This document shows positions 7,058-14,919 of a stretch of DNA of 41,996 nt, piece by piece. The notes under the pieces are model-generated. The model saw only the letters and a list, made by a program, of their open reading frames with translations, was not told the origin of the DNA and did no database searches. The translations under genes and the position numbers were made by a program. Where the stretch lies: positions 1 to 41,996 of the forward strand of contig JARSSO010000061.1 in assembly GCA_029624765.1 (NCBI GenBank), written 5' to 3'. Within the stretch, counting starts at the first letter, position 1. Every line of letters starts with the position of its first letter. This DNA comes from Candidatus Contendibacter sp. (GTDB taxonomy: Bacteria; Pseudomonadota; Gammaproteobacteria; Competibacterales; Competibacteraceae).

Positions 7058-10000
7058 ATGCCCTCCACGTATTCCCTTCGACTATGGCTGGCGCTGCGAA
7101 TCGTGCTGGCAGGGCTAGCCCCGCTGGCCGTGACCGCCGTTCTGGTGCTGGCGGTGCTGTTGCCGCAACTGCGCGCGGAGCTTGAAAGCCGTTATCAGGC
7201 CCTGGCCCACGCCATCGCCGGCCAAATCGAGACTCGCTTGCTCGATGCGAGACGGGAGTTGCGCGCCATCGCGGCAATCCTCCGCGACCATCAAGACAAC
7301 TACCCAGCGTCGTTCTGGTCGGATTCGCTGGACGCGCACGCTGGAACGGGCGACATGTTCGCGGCCATTTACATCGTCGCCCACGACGACTCGGTTTACG
7401 CCGTCGGTCTGCCCCAGGTGGAGCGCGACCACCGCAACGATCTATTGGGGCTCGATCTTTCCCAACGGTCCATCCTGCGCGAGGCGCGCGGGAGAAACAG
7501 GGAAGTGTGGTCGAATACCTTCCTGTCCGCGGTGACCGCTCGGCTCGCCGTCAGCCTGGCGATTCCGCTAGCCGGGCGAGTGCTCGTCGGCGAGATTGCC
7601 ATCGACCGGTTTCCGAAACTCCCCCATGGTTCGCCCGCCACCTCGGGGATGGTGACGATGATCCTCGACCGCCAGGGCCAGATCATCGCCCATTCCCAGG
7701 CCGCCATGAGCGGCCAACAACTGAGTTTGAGCTACCTGCCCATCGTCCGCGACGCCCTGGCGGGGCGCTTCGCGACCGGCGGCTTCGAACTGGACGGCCG
7801 GATGTTCGTCGGCACCCCCGTCGGCATCCCCGCACTGGGCTGGATCGTGCTGGTCGCCCAGCCCCGCGCCGAGGCGTTCCAACCGTTCTTTTCCACCTTG
7901 TGGGTGCTCGCCGTCGGCGCGCTGGTGGCCCTGTCGCTGGCGATCCTCGTCGCCTGGGCGCTCGCGCGCGGCCTCGCCCGCCGCATCGGCCGCTACGCCG
8001 ACCAAACCCACGCCATCGCCGAGGGCGACTACGAGCAACCCTGGCCAATCACCCGGATTCGGGAGTTCGACAGCCTGGCCGGCGACCTCGAACGGATGTC
8101 GCTGGCCATCCGCCAGCGCGAGCGGGACCTGGCCACCAGCGAGGCGCGCTATCGATCCGTGATCAGCAGCGCTCCGGTGGTTATTTTCCAGTTCGACGAG
8201 CGCGGCGTCTTTACCCTCAGCGAGGGCAAGGGCCTGGAGCGCGTTGGGCTGGTGGCCGGCGAAGCGGTCGGCCAATCCCTGTTTGATCTGTACCGCGACT
8301 ATCCCGACGTTTGCGAATATGCTCGCCGCGCCATTGGTGGAGAAGCGTTGAATTTTATCTCGCGGATCGGCGAAACGGTTTTCGACACCTATTTCAATCC
8401 CGCGAGGGATCAGGATGGCCACGTTCAGGTGATGGGCATAGCCGTGGATATCACCGACCGCCAGCAGGCCCAGGAAGCGCTCCGCGAAAGCGAAGCGCGA
8501 CTCCGCACCGCCATCGAAAGCATTCCTTTCGACTTCTTTTTGATCAGCCACGACGGTCGCTATGCATTACAGAACACGATCTGCCGAAAAGCTTGGGGCG
8601 ACGTAGTCGGCAAATCCCCCGAGGACATCACCGACGATCCGGCAACGCTGGCGCGTTGGCAAAACAATAATCGCAGGGCCCTTGCCGGTGAAATTGTTGA
8701 TGAAGAAGTCCAGGTGACCGTAGGCGATGAGGAGAGATATATCCATAACATTATCGCTCCCGTCAGAAACGGCGCCGAGATACGGGGCATCCTGGGATTT
8801 AACATCGACATCACCGAGCGCAAGCGGGCGGAAGAAGCGTTGCGGCAGGCGCACCTGGTCGTGGAAAACAGCCCGGTGATGCTGTTCCGCTGGAAAGCCG
8901 AGGAAGGCTGGCCGGTGGTCTTCGTTTCTCTCAACGTCAAACAGCTCGGTTATTCCCCCGGGGAACTTCTCGATGGATCCGTTCCCTTCGCTTCGATGGT
9001 ATACGCCGAGGATTTGGAACGAATCGGCCATGAGGTGCGGAAGTATTCCGAAAGCGGGGTGGACCAATTCCAGCAGGAATACCGTATCGTCGCCAAGGAT
9101 GGAAGCGTGCGCTGGGTCGATGACCGAACCGTCATCGAACGGAACGCGCAGGGGGAAATCACCCATTACCAGGGCATCATCATCGACGTCACCGAGCGCA
9201 AGCGGGCGGAAGAAGCACTGCTCCTGACCCAATTCGCGATGGATCGCGCTCCGGACAGCATCCTCTGGGTGGATGACGAGGGCAGGCTGATCTACGCCAA
9301 CGACGCCGCCTGCGCCTCCATGGGCTACACGCGGGAAGAGTTGCTGGGCATGAAAGTGTTCGACATCGATCCGGATTTTCCCGCCGAGGGATTCGAGGCG
9401 CACAAGATCGAACTCCAACGCCGAGGGTCGATAAAGTTCGAATCTCGCCACCGCGCGAAGGATGGGCGTGTGTTCCCGGTCGAGGTGACTGGCAACTACC
9501 TGGACCACAAAGGGCGTTTTCTTGGCTGCGCCTTCGATCGCGACATTACCGAGCGCAAGCAAATCGAAGAAGCCCTGCGGCAATCCCGGAATCTGCTGCA
9601 AACCGTCCTCAATACCATTCCCGCCCGGGTCTTCTGGAAAGATCGCGACCTAAGGTATCTGGGATGCAATCAGTCCTTCGCGCGCGACGCCGGCGTCAGC
9701 TCGCCCGACGAGATGGTGGGTCGAGACGATTACCAGATGGGGTGGTGGGAACAGGCGGACCTTTATCGAAGCGACGATAAGCGCATCCTGGAATCCGGCA
9801 ACCCAAGGCTGGACTATGAAGAACTCCAGACGACGCCCGATGGACGCCACATCTGGCTGCGAACCTCCAAGGTTCCGCTGCGGGACGCGGATGGAGTCAC
9901 CTTCGGAATCCTGGGTACGTACCAGGACATCACCGAGCACAAACTGCTGGACGAACGGATTAAAACCTCGCTGCGCGAGAAAGAAGCGATGCTCAAGGAA

Positions 10001-10642
10001 ATTCACCATCGGGTAAAGAACAACCTGCAATTGATTTCAAGTCTGCTCGACTTGCAGGCGGGATATGTCGAGAATCCGGTTGCCCGGGACCAGTTGCGGG
10101 AGAGTCGCAACCGGGTGAGTTCCATGGCCCTCATTCACGAACGACTGTACCAGGCTCCGAACCTGGCCCAGATCAGCTTCGCCGAATATACCCACGATCT
10201 GGCGACGCATCTGATCCGCGCCTATGCTACCTCGGAGCGAGAGATCACGGCGCGAGTAGCGGTAACCACAGGGGAACCCGTGCTGAGCGTGGAAATCGCG
10301 GTGCCGTGCGGGCTGATCATCAACGAACTGGTCACGAACGCGCTCAAACATGCATTCCCAACCCGGCGCGGTGGTGAAATCACCATCTCGCTCGACATGG
10401 CGGATGGACAATGGACGCTGCGGATCCGGGACAACGGGATCGGCTTTCCAACCACGGTGGATTTCCGTCACACCCCCTCGCTCGGATTGACGATTGTGAT
10501 GACGCTGGTCAAGCAACTGAAGGGAAGCATCGAGTTGCGCACGGAAGCGGGGACCGAATTCGTGGTCGTGTTTCCCGATCCGGCCACGGCAAGATCCACC
10601 AAGCAAAACGTGGCGGCGCGCGCGCCCGACCTGCGCGGATAG
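7058..10642 (+). CDS. HK1: membrane sensor kinase, Cache-TM-HAMP-5xPAS-HisKA_2-HATPase
   Basis: This encodes 1194 residues. TM1 lies at about 11-35, followed by a periplasmic double-Cache-like region to about 279, TM2 at about 280-305 and HAMP at about 306-357. Five PAS units follow (about 365-472, 484-590, 600-715, 722-832, 844-960), each ending in the usual DIT-[ED]-[RH]-K type linker. The kinase is of the HisKA_2/HWE-like type: the motif EIHHRVKNNLQLISSLLDLQ (from residue 981) carries the phospho-accepting His, followed by an ATPase with INELVTNALKHAFP and RDNGIGFP. This core differs from that of the other four kinases here. The start 4 bp after the lipoprotein stop suggests coupled translation. 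It is a probable inner-membrane partner of SBP1. No receiver of its own is fused, so the phosphorylation target is not evident from adjacency. Confidence 0.9.
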   Translation: MPSTYSLRLWLALRIVLAGLAPLAVTAVLVLAVLLPQLRAELESRYQALAHAIAGQIETRLLDARRELRAIAAILRDHQDNYPASFWSDSLDAHAGTGDMFAAIYIVAHDDSVYAVGLPQVERDHRNDLLGLDLSQRSILREARGRNREVWSNTFLSAVTARLAVSLAIPLAGRVLVGEIAIDRFPKLPHGSPATSGMVTMILDRQGQIIAHSQAAMSGQQLSLSYLPIVRDALAGRFATGGFELDGRMFVGTPVGIPALGWIVLVAQPRAEAFQPFFSTLWVLAVGALVALSLAILVAWALARGLARRIGRYADQTHAIAEGDYEQPWPITRIREFDSLAGDLERMSLAIRQRERDLATSEARYRSVISSAPVVIFQFDERGVFTLSEGKGLERVGLVAGEAVGQSLFDLYRDYPDVCEYARRAIGGEALNFISRIGETVFDTYFNPARDQDGHVQVMGIAVDITDRQQAQEALRESEARLRTAIESIPFDFFLISHDGRYALQNTICRKAWGDVVGKSPEDITDDPATLARWQNNNRRALAGEIVDEEVQVTVGDEERYIHNIIAPVRNGAEIRGILGFNIDITERKRAEEALRQAHLVVENSPVMLFRWKAEEGWPVVFVSLNVKQLGYSPGELLDGSVPFASMVYAEDLERIGHEVRKYSESGVDQFQQEYRIVAKDGSVRWVDDRTVIERNAQGEITHYQGIIIDVTERKRAEEALLLTQFAMDRAPDSILWVDDEGRLIYANDAACASMGYTREELLGMKVFDIDPDFPAEGFEAHKIELQRRGSIKFESRHRAKDGRVFPVEVTGNYLDHKGRFLGCAFDRDITERKQIEEALRQSRNLLQTVLNTIPARVFWKDRDLRYLGCNQSFARDAGVSSPDEMVGRDDYQMGWWEQADLYRSDDKRILESGNPRLDYEELQTTPDGRHIWLRTSKVPLRDADGVTFGILGTYQDITEHKLLDERIKTSLREKEAMLKEIHHRVKNNLQLISSLLDLQAGYVENPVARDQLRESRNRVSSMALIHERLYQAPNLAQISFAEYTHDLATHLIRAYATSEREITARVAVTTGEPVLSVEIAVPCGLIINELVTNALKHAFPTRRGGEITISLDMADGQWTLRIRDNGIGFPTTVDFRHTPSLGLTIVMTLVKQLKGSIELRTEAGTEFVVVFPDPATARSTKQNVAARAPDLRG
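7737..8079 (+). repeat. 343-bp tract identical to 12553-12895 (Cache end, TM2 and HAMP of HK1/HK2)
   Basis: Base-by-base comparison shows no difference over this stretch, while sequence immediately on both sides differs. It codes for the end of the periplasmic domain, TM2 and nearly all of the HAMP domain. Such an island of identity between diverged paralogues suggests recent gene conversion. Confidence 0.9.
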
Positions 10643-10732
10643 CCGCGCGCGAAGGAAGCCGGGAGCGGCTGGAGAAAGCCCCTGCCTGATGGGGTTGCGA
10701 CGGCGAATTTTGAAACAGTTTGGAGGCCAAGC

Positions 10733-11872
10733 GTGGGCAGTGATCGGCGGGGCTGTCTGGCGGACTCAAGAAAGCTGGCCTGGTTTTTCATTCCTCTGGG
10801 TATTGTCGTATTGCTCGGTTGCAACCCACCGGCGCCGATCCGTATCGGCTTCGTGGGCGGCACCTCCGGGCGGGTGGCCGATCTCGGCATCGCCGGGCGC
10901 GACGCCGTCCTGCTGGCGGTCGAACTGCGCAATCGGGCGGGTGGAATAGCCGGGCGCAAGGTGGAACTTCTGATCCGGGACGACGAGCAAAAGTCCGAGG
11001 TCGCCCAGCGGGTGACCCGTGAATTGATCGCGCAAGGCGTCGTCGCCATCATCGGTCCCATGACCAGCGCCATGGCCGTCGCCATGGCGCCGGTCGTCAA
11101 CGAAGCGCGCGTCCCGTTGATCAGCCCCACGGTCGTCACCAACGAATTGACCGACAGGAACGACTATTTCCTCCGGGTCAGTTCGCCCACGCGGGAATAC
11201 GTGCGCAAGATCGCGCTGCACGAGCGAAACGCGCGGGGTCTGCGACGGGTGACGGCGGTCTACGATCTTGACAACCGGGCCTATACCGAAAGCTGGCTCA
11301 ACGACTTTCGCGCCGCCTTTGCCGAGAGTGGTGGCGAAATCATCCAGGCGATCGGTTTCCAATCGGGTAGCGACACGGCTTTCCTGCGCATCGCCAACGA
11401 CTTGCTCGCTCCCCAGCCCGACGGAGTGGTCATCGTCGCCAACTCGGTCGATACGGCGATGTTCTGTCAGCAAATCCGCAAATTGGACGCCCGGATACCT
11501 CTGGTCGGTTCCGAATGGGGAGCGACCGAGCGGCTGACGGAGCTTGGCGGCAAGGCGGTGGAAGGTCTGACGGTGGCGCAAATTTTCGATCGCAACAATA
11601 CCGCGCCGGGCTATCGAGTTTTTCGCCAAATCTATTTCGATCGTTTTCGACGGGAGCCGGGTTTCGGCGGCGTCGCCGCGTTCGATGCCGCCAACGTCGT
11701 GTTGGAAGCGCTGGCCAGACACCCGGCGAAGCGTAACCTCAAGGAAACCATCCTGACCTTGCGCCGCTTCAAGGGCCTCCAGCAGCCGGTCGTCTTCGAC
11801 GAGTTTGGCGAAACCCGGCGGGACAGCGTGATCACGGTCGTGCGCGACGGCGAATTCGTGGTGATCGAGTAA
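10733..11872 (+). CDS. Substrate-binding lipoprotein 2, paralogue of the protein at 5914-7053
   Basis: This encodes 379 residues, the same length as its paralogue. It starts at GTG 10733 with GGAGG 6 bases upstream. The lipobox is LLGC (Cys30) with Asn at +2. The LivK-like fold is recognisable from PIRIGFVGGTSGRVADLG, GVVAIIGPMTSAMAVAMAP, YTESWLNDFRAAFAESGGE and GGVAAFDAANVVLEALA. The N-terminal lobe is nearly identical to SBP1, but residues about 130-200 and 320-360 differ (for example ARGLRRVTAVYDLDNRAYTE against ATRRLAVAYDLSNKSYTE), so ligand specificity may differ. Its stop lies 4 bp before HK2, with the same junction sequence as SBP1-HK1, so the two genes were duplicated as one unit (period 4819 bp). 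No transporter genes are adjacent. Confidence 0.85.
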   Translation: MGSDRRGCLADSRKLAWFFIPLGIVVLLGCNPPAPIRIGFVGGTSGRVADLGIAGRDAVLLAVELRNRAGGIAGRKVELLIRDDEQKSEVAQRVTRELIAQGVVAIIGPMTSAMAVAMAPVVNEARVPLISPTVVTNELTDRNDYFLRVSSPTREYVRKIALHERNARGLRRVTAVYDLDNRAYTESWLNDFRAAFAESGGEIIQAIGFQSGSDTAFLRIANDLLAPQPDGVVIVANSVDTAMFCQQIRKLDARIPLVGSEWGATERLTELGGKAVEGLTVAQIFDRNNTAPGYRVFRQIYFDRFRREPGFGGVAAFDAANVVLEALARHPAKRNLKETILTLRRFKGLQQPVVFDEFGETRRDSVITVVRDGEFVVIE

Positions 11873-11876
11873 CGCC

Positions 11877-14723
11877 ATGCCTTCCGCGCGTCCCCTTCGG
11901 CTGTGGCTGGAGCTGCGCATCGCGCTGGCGGCCATGGCGCCGCTGGCCATGGTCGCTATCCTGGTCCTGGCGGTGCTGTTGCCCCAACTGCGCGCGGACC
12001 TCGAAATTCGCTATCAGACGCTGGCGCGCGCCATCGCCGGCCAAATCGAGGCTCAGTTGCTCAACCCAAAGGGCGAACTGCGCATCATCGCCGAATACAT
12101 TCGCAGTCGAGGCTATCGGCCCGCGCCGTTCTGGTTCGATCTGCTGGACGCCCACGCTGGAACGGGCGACGTGTTCGCGGCGATCTACATCGTCGCCGCC
12201 GACGATTCGGTTTACGCCGTCGGCTTGCCCCAGGCACAGCGCGGTCAGCGCGACAATCTGCTGGGACTGGATCTTTCCAAACGCTCTTTTCTGAGCGAGG
12301 CGCGGGAACACAACGAGGTTGCCTGGTCGGAAATCTTCCTGTCCCCCCTGACCGGGCGACTCGCCGTCAGCCTGGCGATTCCGGCGGCCGAGCAAGTGCT
12401 CGTCGGCGAGATCCCCATCGACCAGCTTTCCAAATTCCTCGGTCGTTCGCCCGCCGAGGCGGGGATGCTGACGGTGGTTCTCGATCAGCGGGGCCAGATC
12501 ATCGCCCATTCCCAAGCGACTCCGGGCAACCAGCAGCTCAGTTTGAATCATTTGCCCATCGTCCGCGACGCCCTGGCGGGGCGCTTCGCGACCGGCGGCT
12601 TCGAACTGGACGGCCGGATGTTCGTCGGCACCCCCGTCGGCATCCCCGCACTGGGCTGGATCGTGCTGGTCGCCCAGCCCCGCGCCGAGGCGTTCCAACC
12701 GTTCTTTTCCACCTTGTGGGTGCTCGCCGTCGGCGCGCTGGTGGCCCTGTCGCTGGCGATCCTCGTCGCCTGGGCGCTCGCGCGCGGCCTCGCCCGCCGC
12801 ATCGGCCGCTACGCCGACCAAACCCACGCCATCGCCGAGGGCGACTACGAGCAACCCTGGCCAATCACCCGGATTCGGGAGTTCGACAGCCTGGCGAGCG
12901 ATCTTGAGTGGATGTCGCTGGCCATTCGCCAGCGCGAGCGCGACCTGGCCACCAGCGAGGCGCGTTACCGGATGCTCAGCGACTGCAACCAGGCGCTGAT
13001 TCGCATCGCCGACGAAATCGAGCTGCTGACCACGGTCTGCGCGATCGCCGTGCGGGAGGGAGGGTACCGAATGGCCTGGGTGGGCTACGCCGAATCCGAC
13101 GAGATCAAGACGGTGCGGCCGATGGCGCACGCCGGATTCGAAGCGGGCTATCTGCAAAGCGTAACCAGCTCGTGGGCCGACGACGAACGCGGTCGTGGCC
13201 CCATCGGCACCGCCATTCGCACCGGACGCCCCTGCTGCATTCAAAACATCGCCAGCGATCCGCGCCTGGCATCCCGCCGCGTGGAAGCGGCCAAACGCGG
13301 CTATGCCGCCGTGTGCGCCCTTCCTCTGGCCGACGGCGACCAGGTCTTCGGGGCCATGGGGATTTATTCGTCGGCGCCGGGCGCGTTCGACCCCAGGGAG
13401 GTCGGCATCCTAAGCGAACTGGCCAGCGATCTGGCGTTCGGCGTCACCGTGTTGCGCACCCGGATCGGACACGAGCGGGTCGAGACGGCGCTCCGGGAAA
13501 ACGAGCGCAAATACCGCGAACTGGTCGAGAACGCCAACAGCATCATCCTGCGCTGGAATCCTCAGGGCAAGATCACGTTCATCAACGAATTCGGCCTGAA
13601 ACTCTTCGGTTACTCCCGGGAAGAATTGATCGGCCAGCACGTGCTGGGAACCATCGTCCCCCTGGATGAAAACACCGACAGGGATCTGCGCCCGCTGATG
13701 GAAGACATCCGCCTGTATCCCGAGCGCTTCGAACACAACATCCACAACATTCGCCGCAACGGCGCGCGACTCTGGATCGACTGGACCAACAAGGCGGTGC
13801 TGGACGAACATGGCCAGGTCATCGAAATCTTCAGCGTGGGCTCGGACATCACCGACCGCAAGCAGGCCGAGGAGGAACTGGAACAATACCGGGACCACCT
13901 GGAGGAACTGGTCGCCGAGCGCACCGCCGATCTGCGCCAGGCCATGACCCAACTGCTTCAGACCGAAAAACTCGCCGCCCTCGGCAGCCTGGTGGCGGGC
14001 GTCGCCCACGAACTCAACACCCCCCTGGGCAACGCCCGCGTGGTGGCCGGCAGCCTGGGCGAGCACCTGCGCGAATTCGCCGCCGCCATCGACGCCGGCG
14101 CCCTGCGCCGCTCCCAAGTGGACGCCTTCCTCGGCCGCAGCCGCGAGGCGGTGGACCTGCTGGAACGCAACACCGCCCGCGCCGCCGACCTGATCGGCCA
14201 CTTCAAGCAGGTGGCGGTCGACCAGACCAGCGCCCGCCGCCGCCGCTTCGACCTGCGCCAGACCGTCGAGGAGCTGCTCGTTACCCTGCAACCCCAGTTC
14301 AAGCACACCGCCCACCGCGTCGAGCTGGACATCGCCCCCGGCCTGGAGCTGGACAGCTACCCCGGTCCGCTGGAGCAGGTCATCGCCAATCTGGTCGGCA
14401 ACTCCCTCATCCACGGCTTCGCGGGGGTGGAGACCGGCCGCATCCAGCTTCAGACTCAAGCGGTCGATTCGACTCGGGTAATCCTGCGTTACGCCGACAA
14501 TGGGACCGGGATTCCGGCCGCTATCCTCAACCGCATTTTCGAGCCCTTCTTCACCACCCGGCTGGGGCAAGGCGGCAGCGGGCTGGGGCTGTACATCGTC
14601 TACAACCTGGTGACCGGGGTGCTCGGCGGCGCCATCCACGCGCAAAGCCAACCCGGCCAAGGCACGGTTTTCACGCTCGTCCTGCCCCGCGCCGCGCCGG
14701 ACTCCGGTGGATTGACGCATTGA
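11877..14723 (+). CDS. HK2: membrane sensor kinase, Cache-TM-HAMP-GAF-PAS-HisKA-HATPase (chimeric)
   Basis: This encodes 948 residues. TM1 (about 11-35), the double-Cache-like periplasmic region, TM2 (about 280-306) and HAMP (to about 358) are homologous to HK1. A GAF domain follows (about 365-538; GGYRMAWVGYAESDEIKTV, GRGPIGTAIRTGRPCCI), then one PAS (about 541-660), a short coiled coil (EELVAERTADLRQAMTQL) and a standard HisKA with His711 in GVAHELNTPLGN, then HATPase (ADNGTGIP, GSGLGLYIVYN). The kinase core is not HK1-like but almost identical to HK3. It therefore reads as HK1's sensor end joined to another kinase core near residue 363. It is probably co-translated with SBP2. Downstream is a 196-bp gap with no gene. 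Confidence 0.9.
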   Translation: MPSARPLRLWLELRIALAAMAPLAMVAILVLAVLLPQLRADLEIRYQTLARAIAGQIEAQLLNPKGELRIIAEYIRSRGYRPAPFWFDLLDAHAGTGDVFAAIYIVAADDSVYAVGLPQAQRGQRDNLLGLDLSKRSFLSEAREHNEVAWSEIFLSPLTGRLAVSLAIPAAEQVLVGEIPIDQLSKFLGRSPAEAGMLTVVLDQRGQIIAHSQATPGNQQLSLNHLPIVRDALAGRFATGGFELDGRMFVGTPVGIPALGWIVLVAQPRAEAFQPFFSTLWVLAVGALVALSLAILVAWALARGLARRIGRYADQTHAIAEGDYEQPWPITRIREFDSLASDLEWMSLAIRQRERDLATSEARYRMLSDCNQALIRIADEIELLTTVCAIAVREGGYRMAWVGYAESDEIKTVRPMAHAGFEAGYLQSVTSSWADDERGRGPIGTAIRTGRPCCIQNIASDPRLASRRVEAAKRGYAAVCALPLADGDQVFGAMGIYSSAPGAFDPREVGILSELASDLAFGVTVLRTRIGHERVETALRENERKYRELVENANSIILRWNPQGKITFINEFGLKLFGYSREELIGQHVLGTIVPLDENTDRDLRPLMEDIRLYPERFEHNIHNIRRNGARLWIDWTNKAVLDEHGQVIEIFSVGSDITDRKQAEEELEQYRDHLEELVAERTADLRQAMTQLLQTEKLAALGSLVAGVAHELNTPLGNARVVAGSLGEHLREFAAAIDAGALRRSQVDAFLGRSREAVDLLERNTARAADLIGHFKQVAVDQTSARRRRFDLRQTVEELLVTLQPQFKHTAHRVELDIAPGLELDSYPGPLEQVIANLVGNSLIHGFAGVETGRIQLQTQAVDSTRVILRYADNGTGIPAAILNRIFEPFFTTRLGQGGSGLGLYIVYNLVTGVLGGAIHAQSQPGQGTVFTLVLPRAAPDSGGLTH
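12553..12895 (+). repeat. 343-bp tract identical to 7737-8079
   Basis: This is the second copy of the Cache/TM2/HAMP tract, offset 4816 bp from the first. Identity ends where HK1 reads CCGGCGACC and HK2 reads GAGCGATC. Confidence 0.9.
13988..14380 (+). repeat. Kinase-core tract shared with 17298-17690 (one mismatch in 393 bp)
   Basis: It covers the phospho-His region and the start of the ATPase domain of HK2. The only difference seen from the HK3 copy is at 14042 (G, against C at 17352). The last 208 bp (14173-14380) are also identical to 20194-20401 (HK4) and 25516-25723 (HK5). Confidence 0.88.
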
Positions 14724-14919
14724 TTCCAACCGATCGCGTCATCCTTCCCGCCGCCTGGAACCGCCGCCCAAGCTCCAACCTTCACCGGCCACCGGGCCGG
14801 AACAGTCGACGATCGCCAGCCAACGCAAGCCGATTGACGCACTAGAATTTAAGGACCACGCACGACGATCCAACGAATTTCCTGGACGCGCGAGTCGTTG
14901 CGAAGTTTCTGGAGGAGTT

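Noticed and set aside
14724..14919. Possible gene or small RNA in the gap between HK2 and HK3
   Set aside because: No convincing start, terminator or conserved structure is visible. It most likely contains the promoter or ribosome-binding region of HK3, including a lone TTGACG near 14833 without a matching -10.
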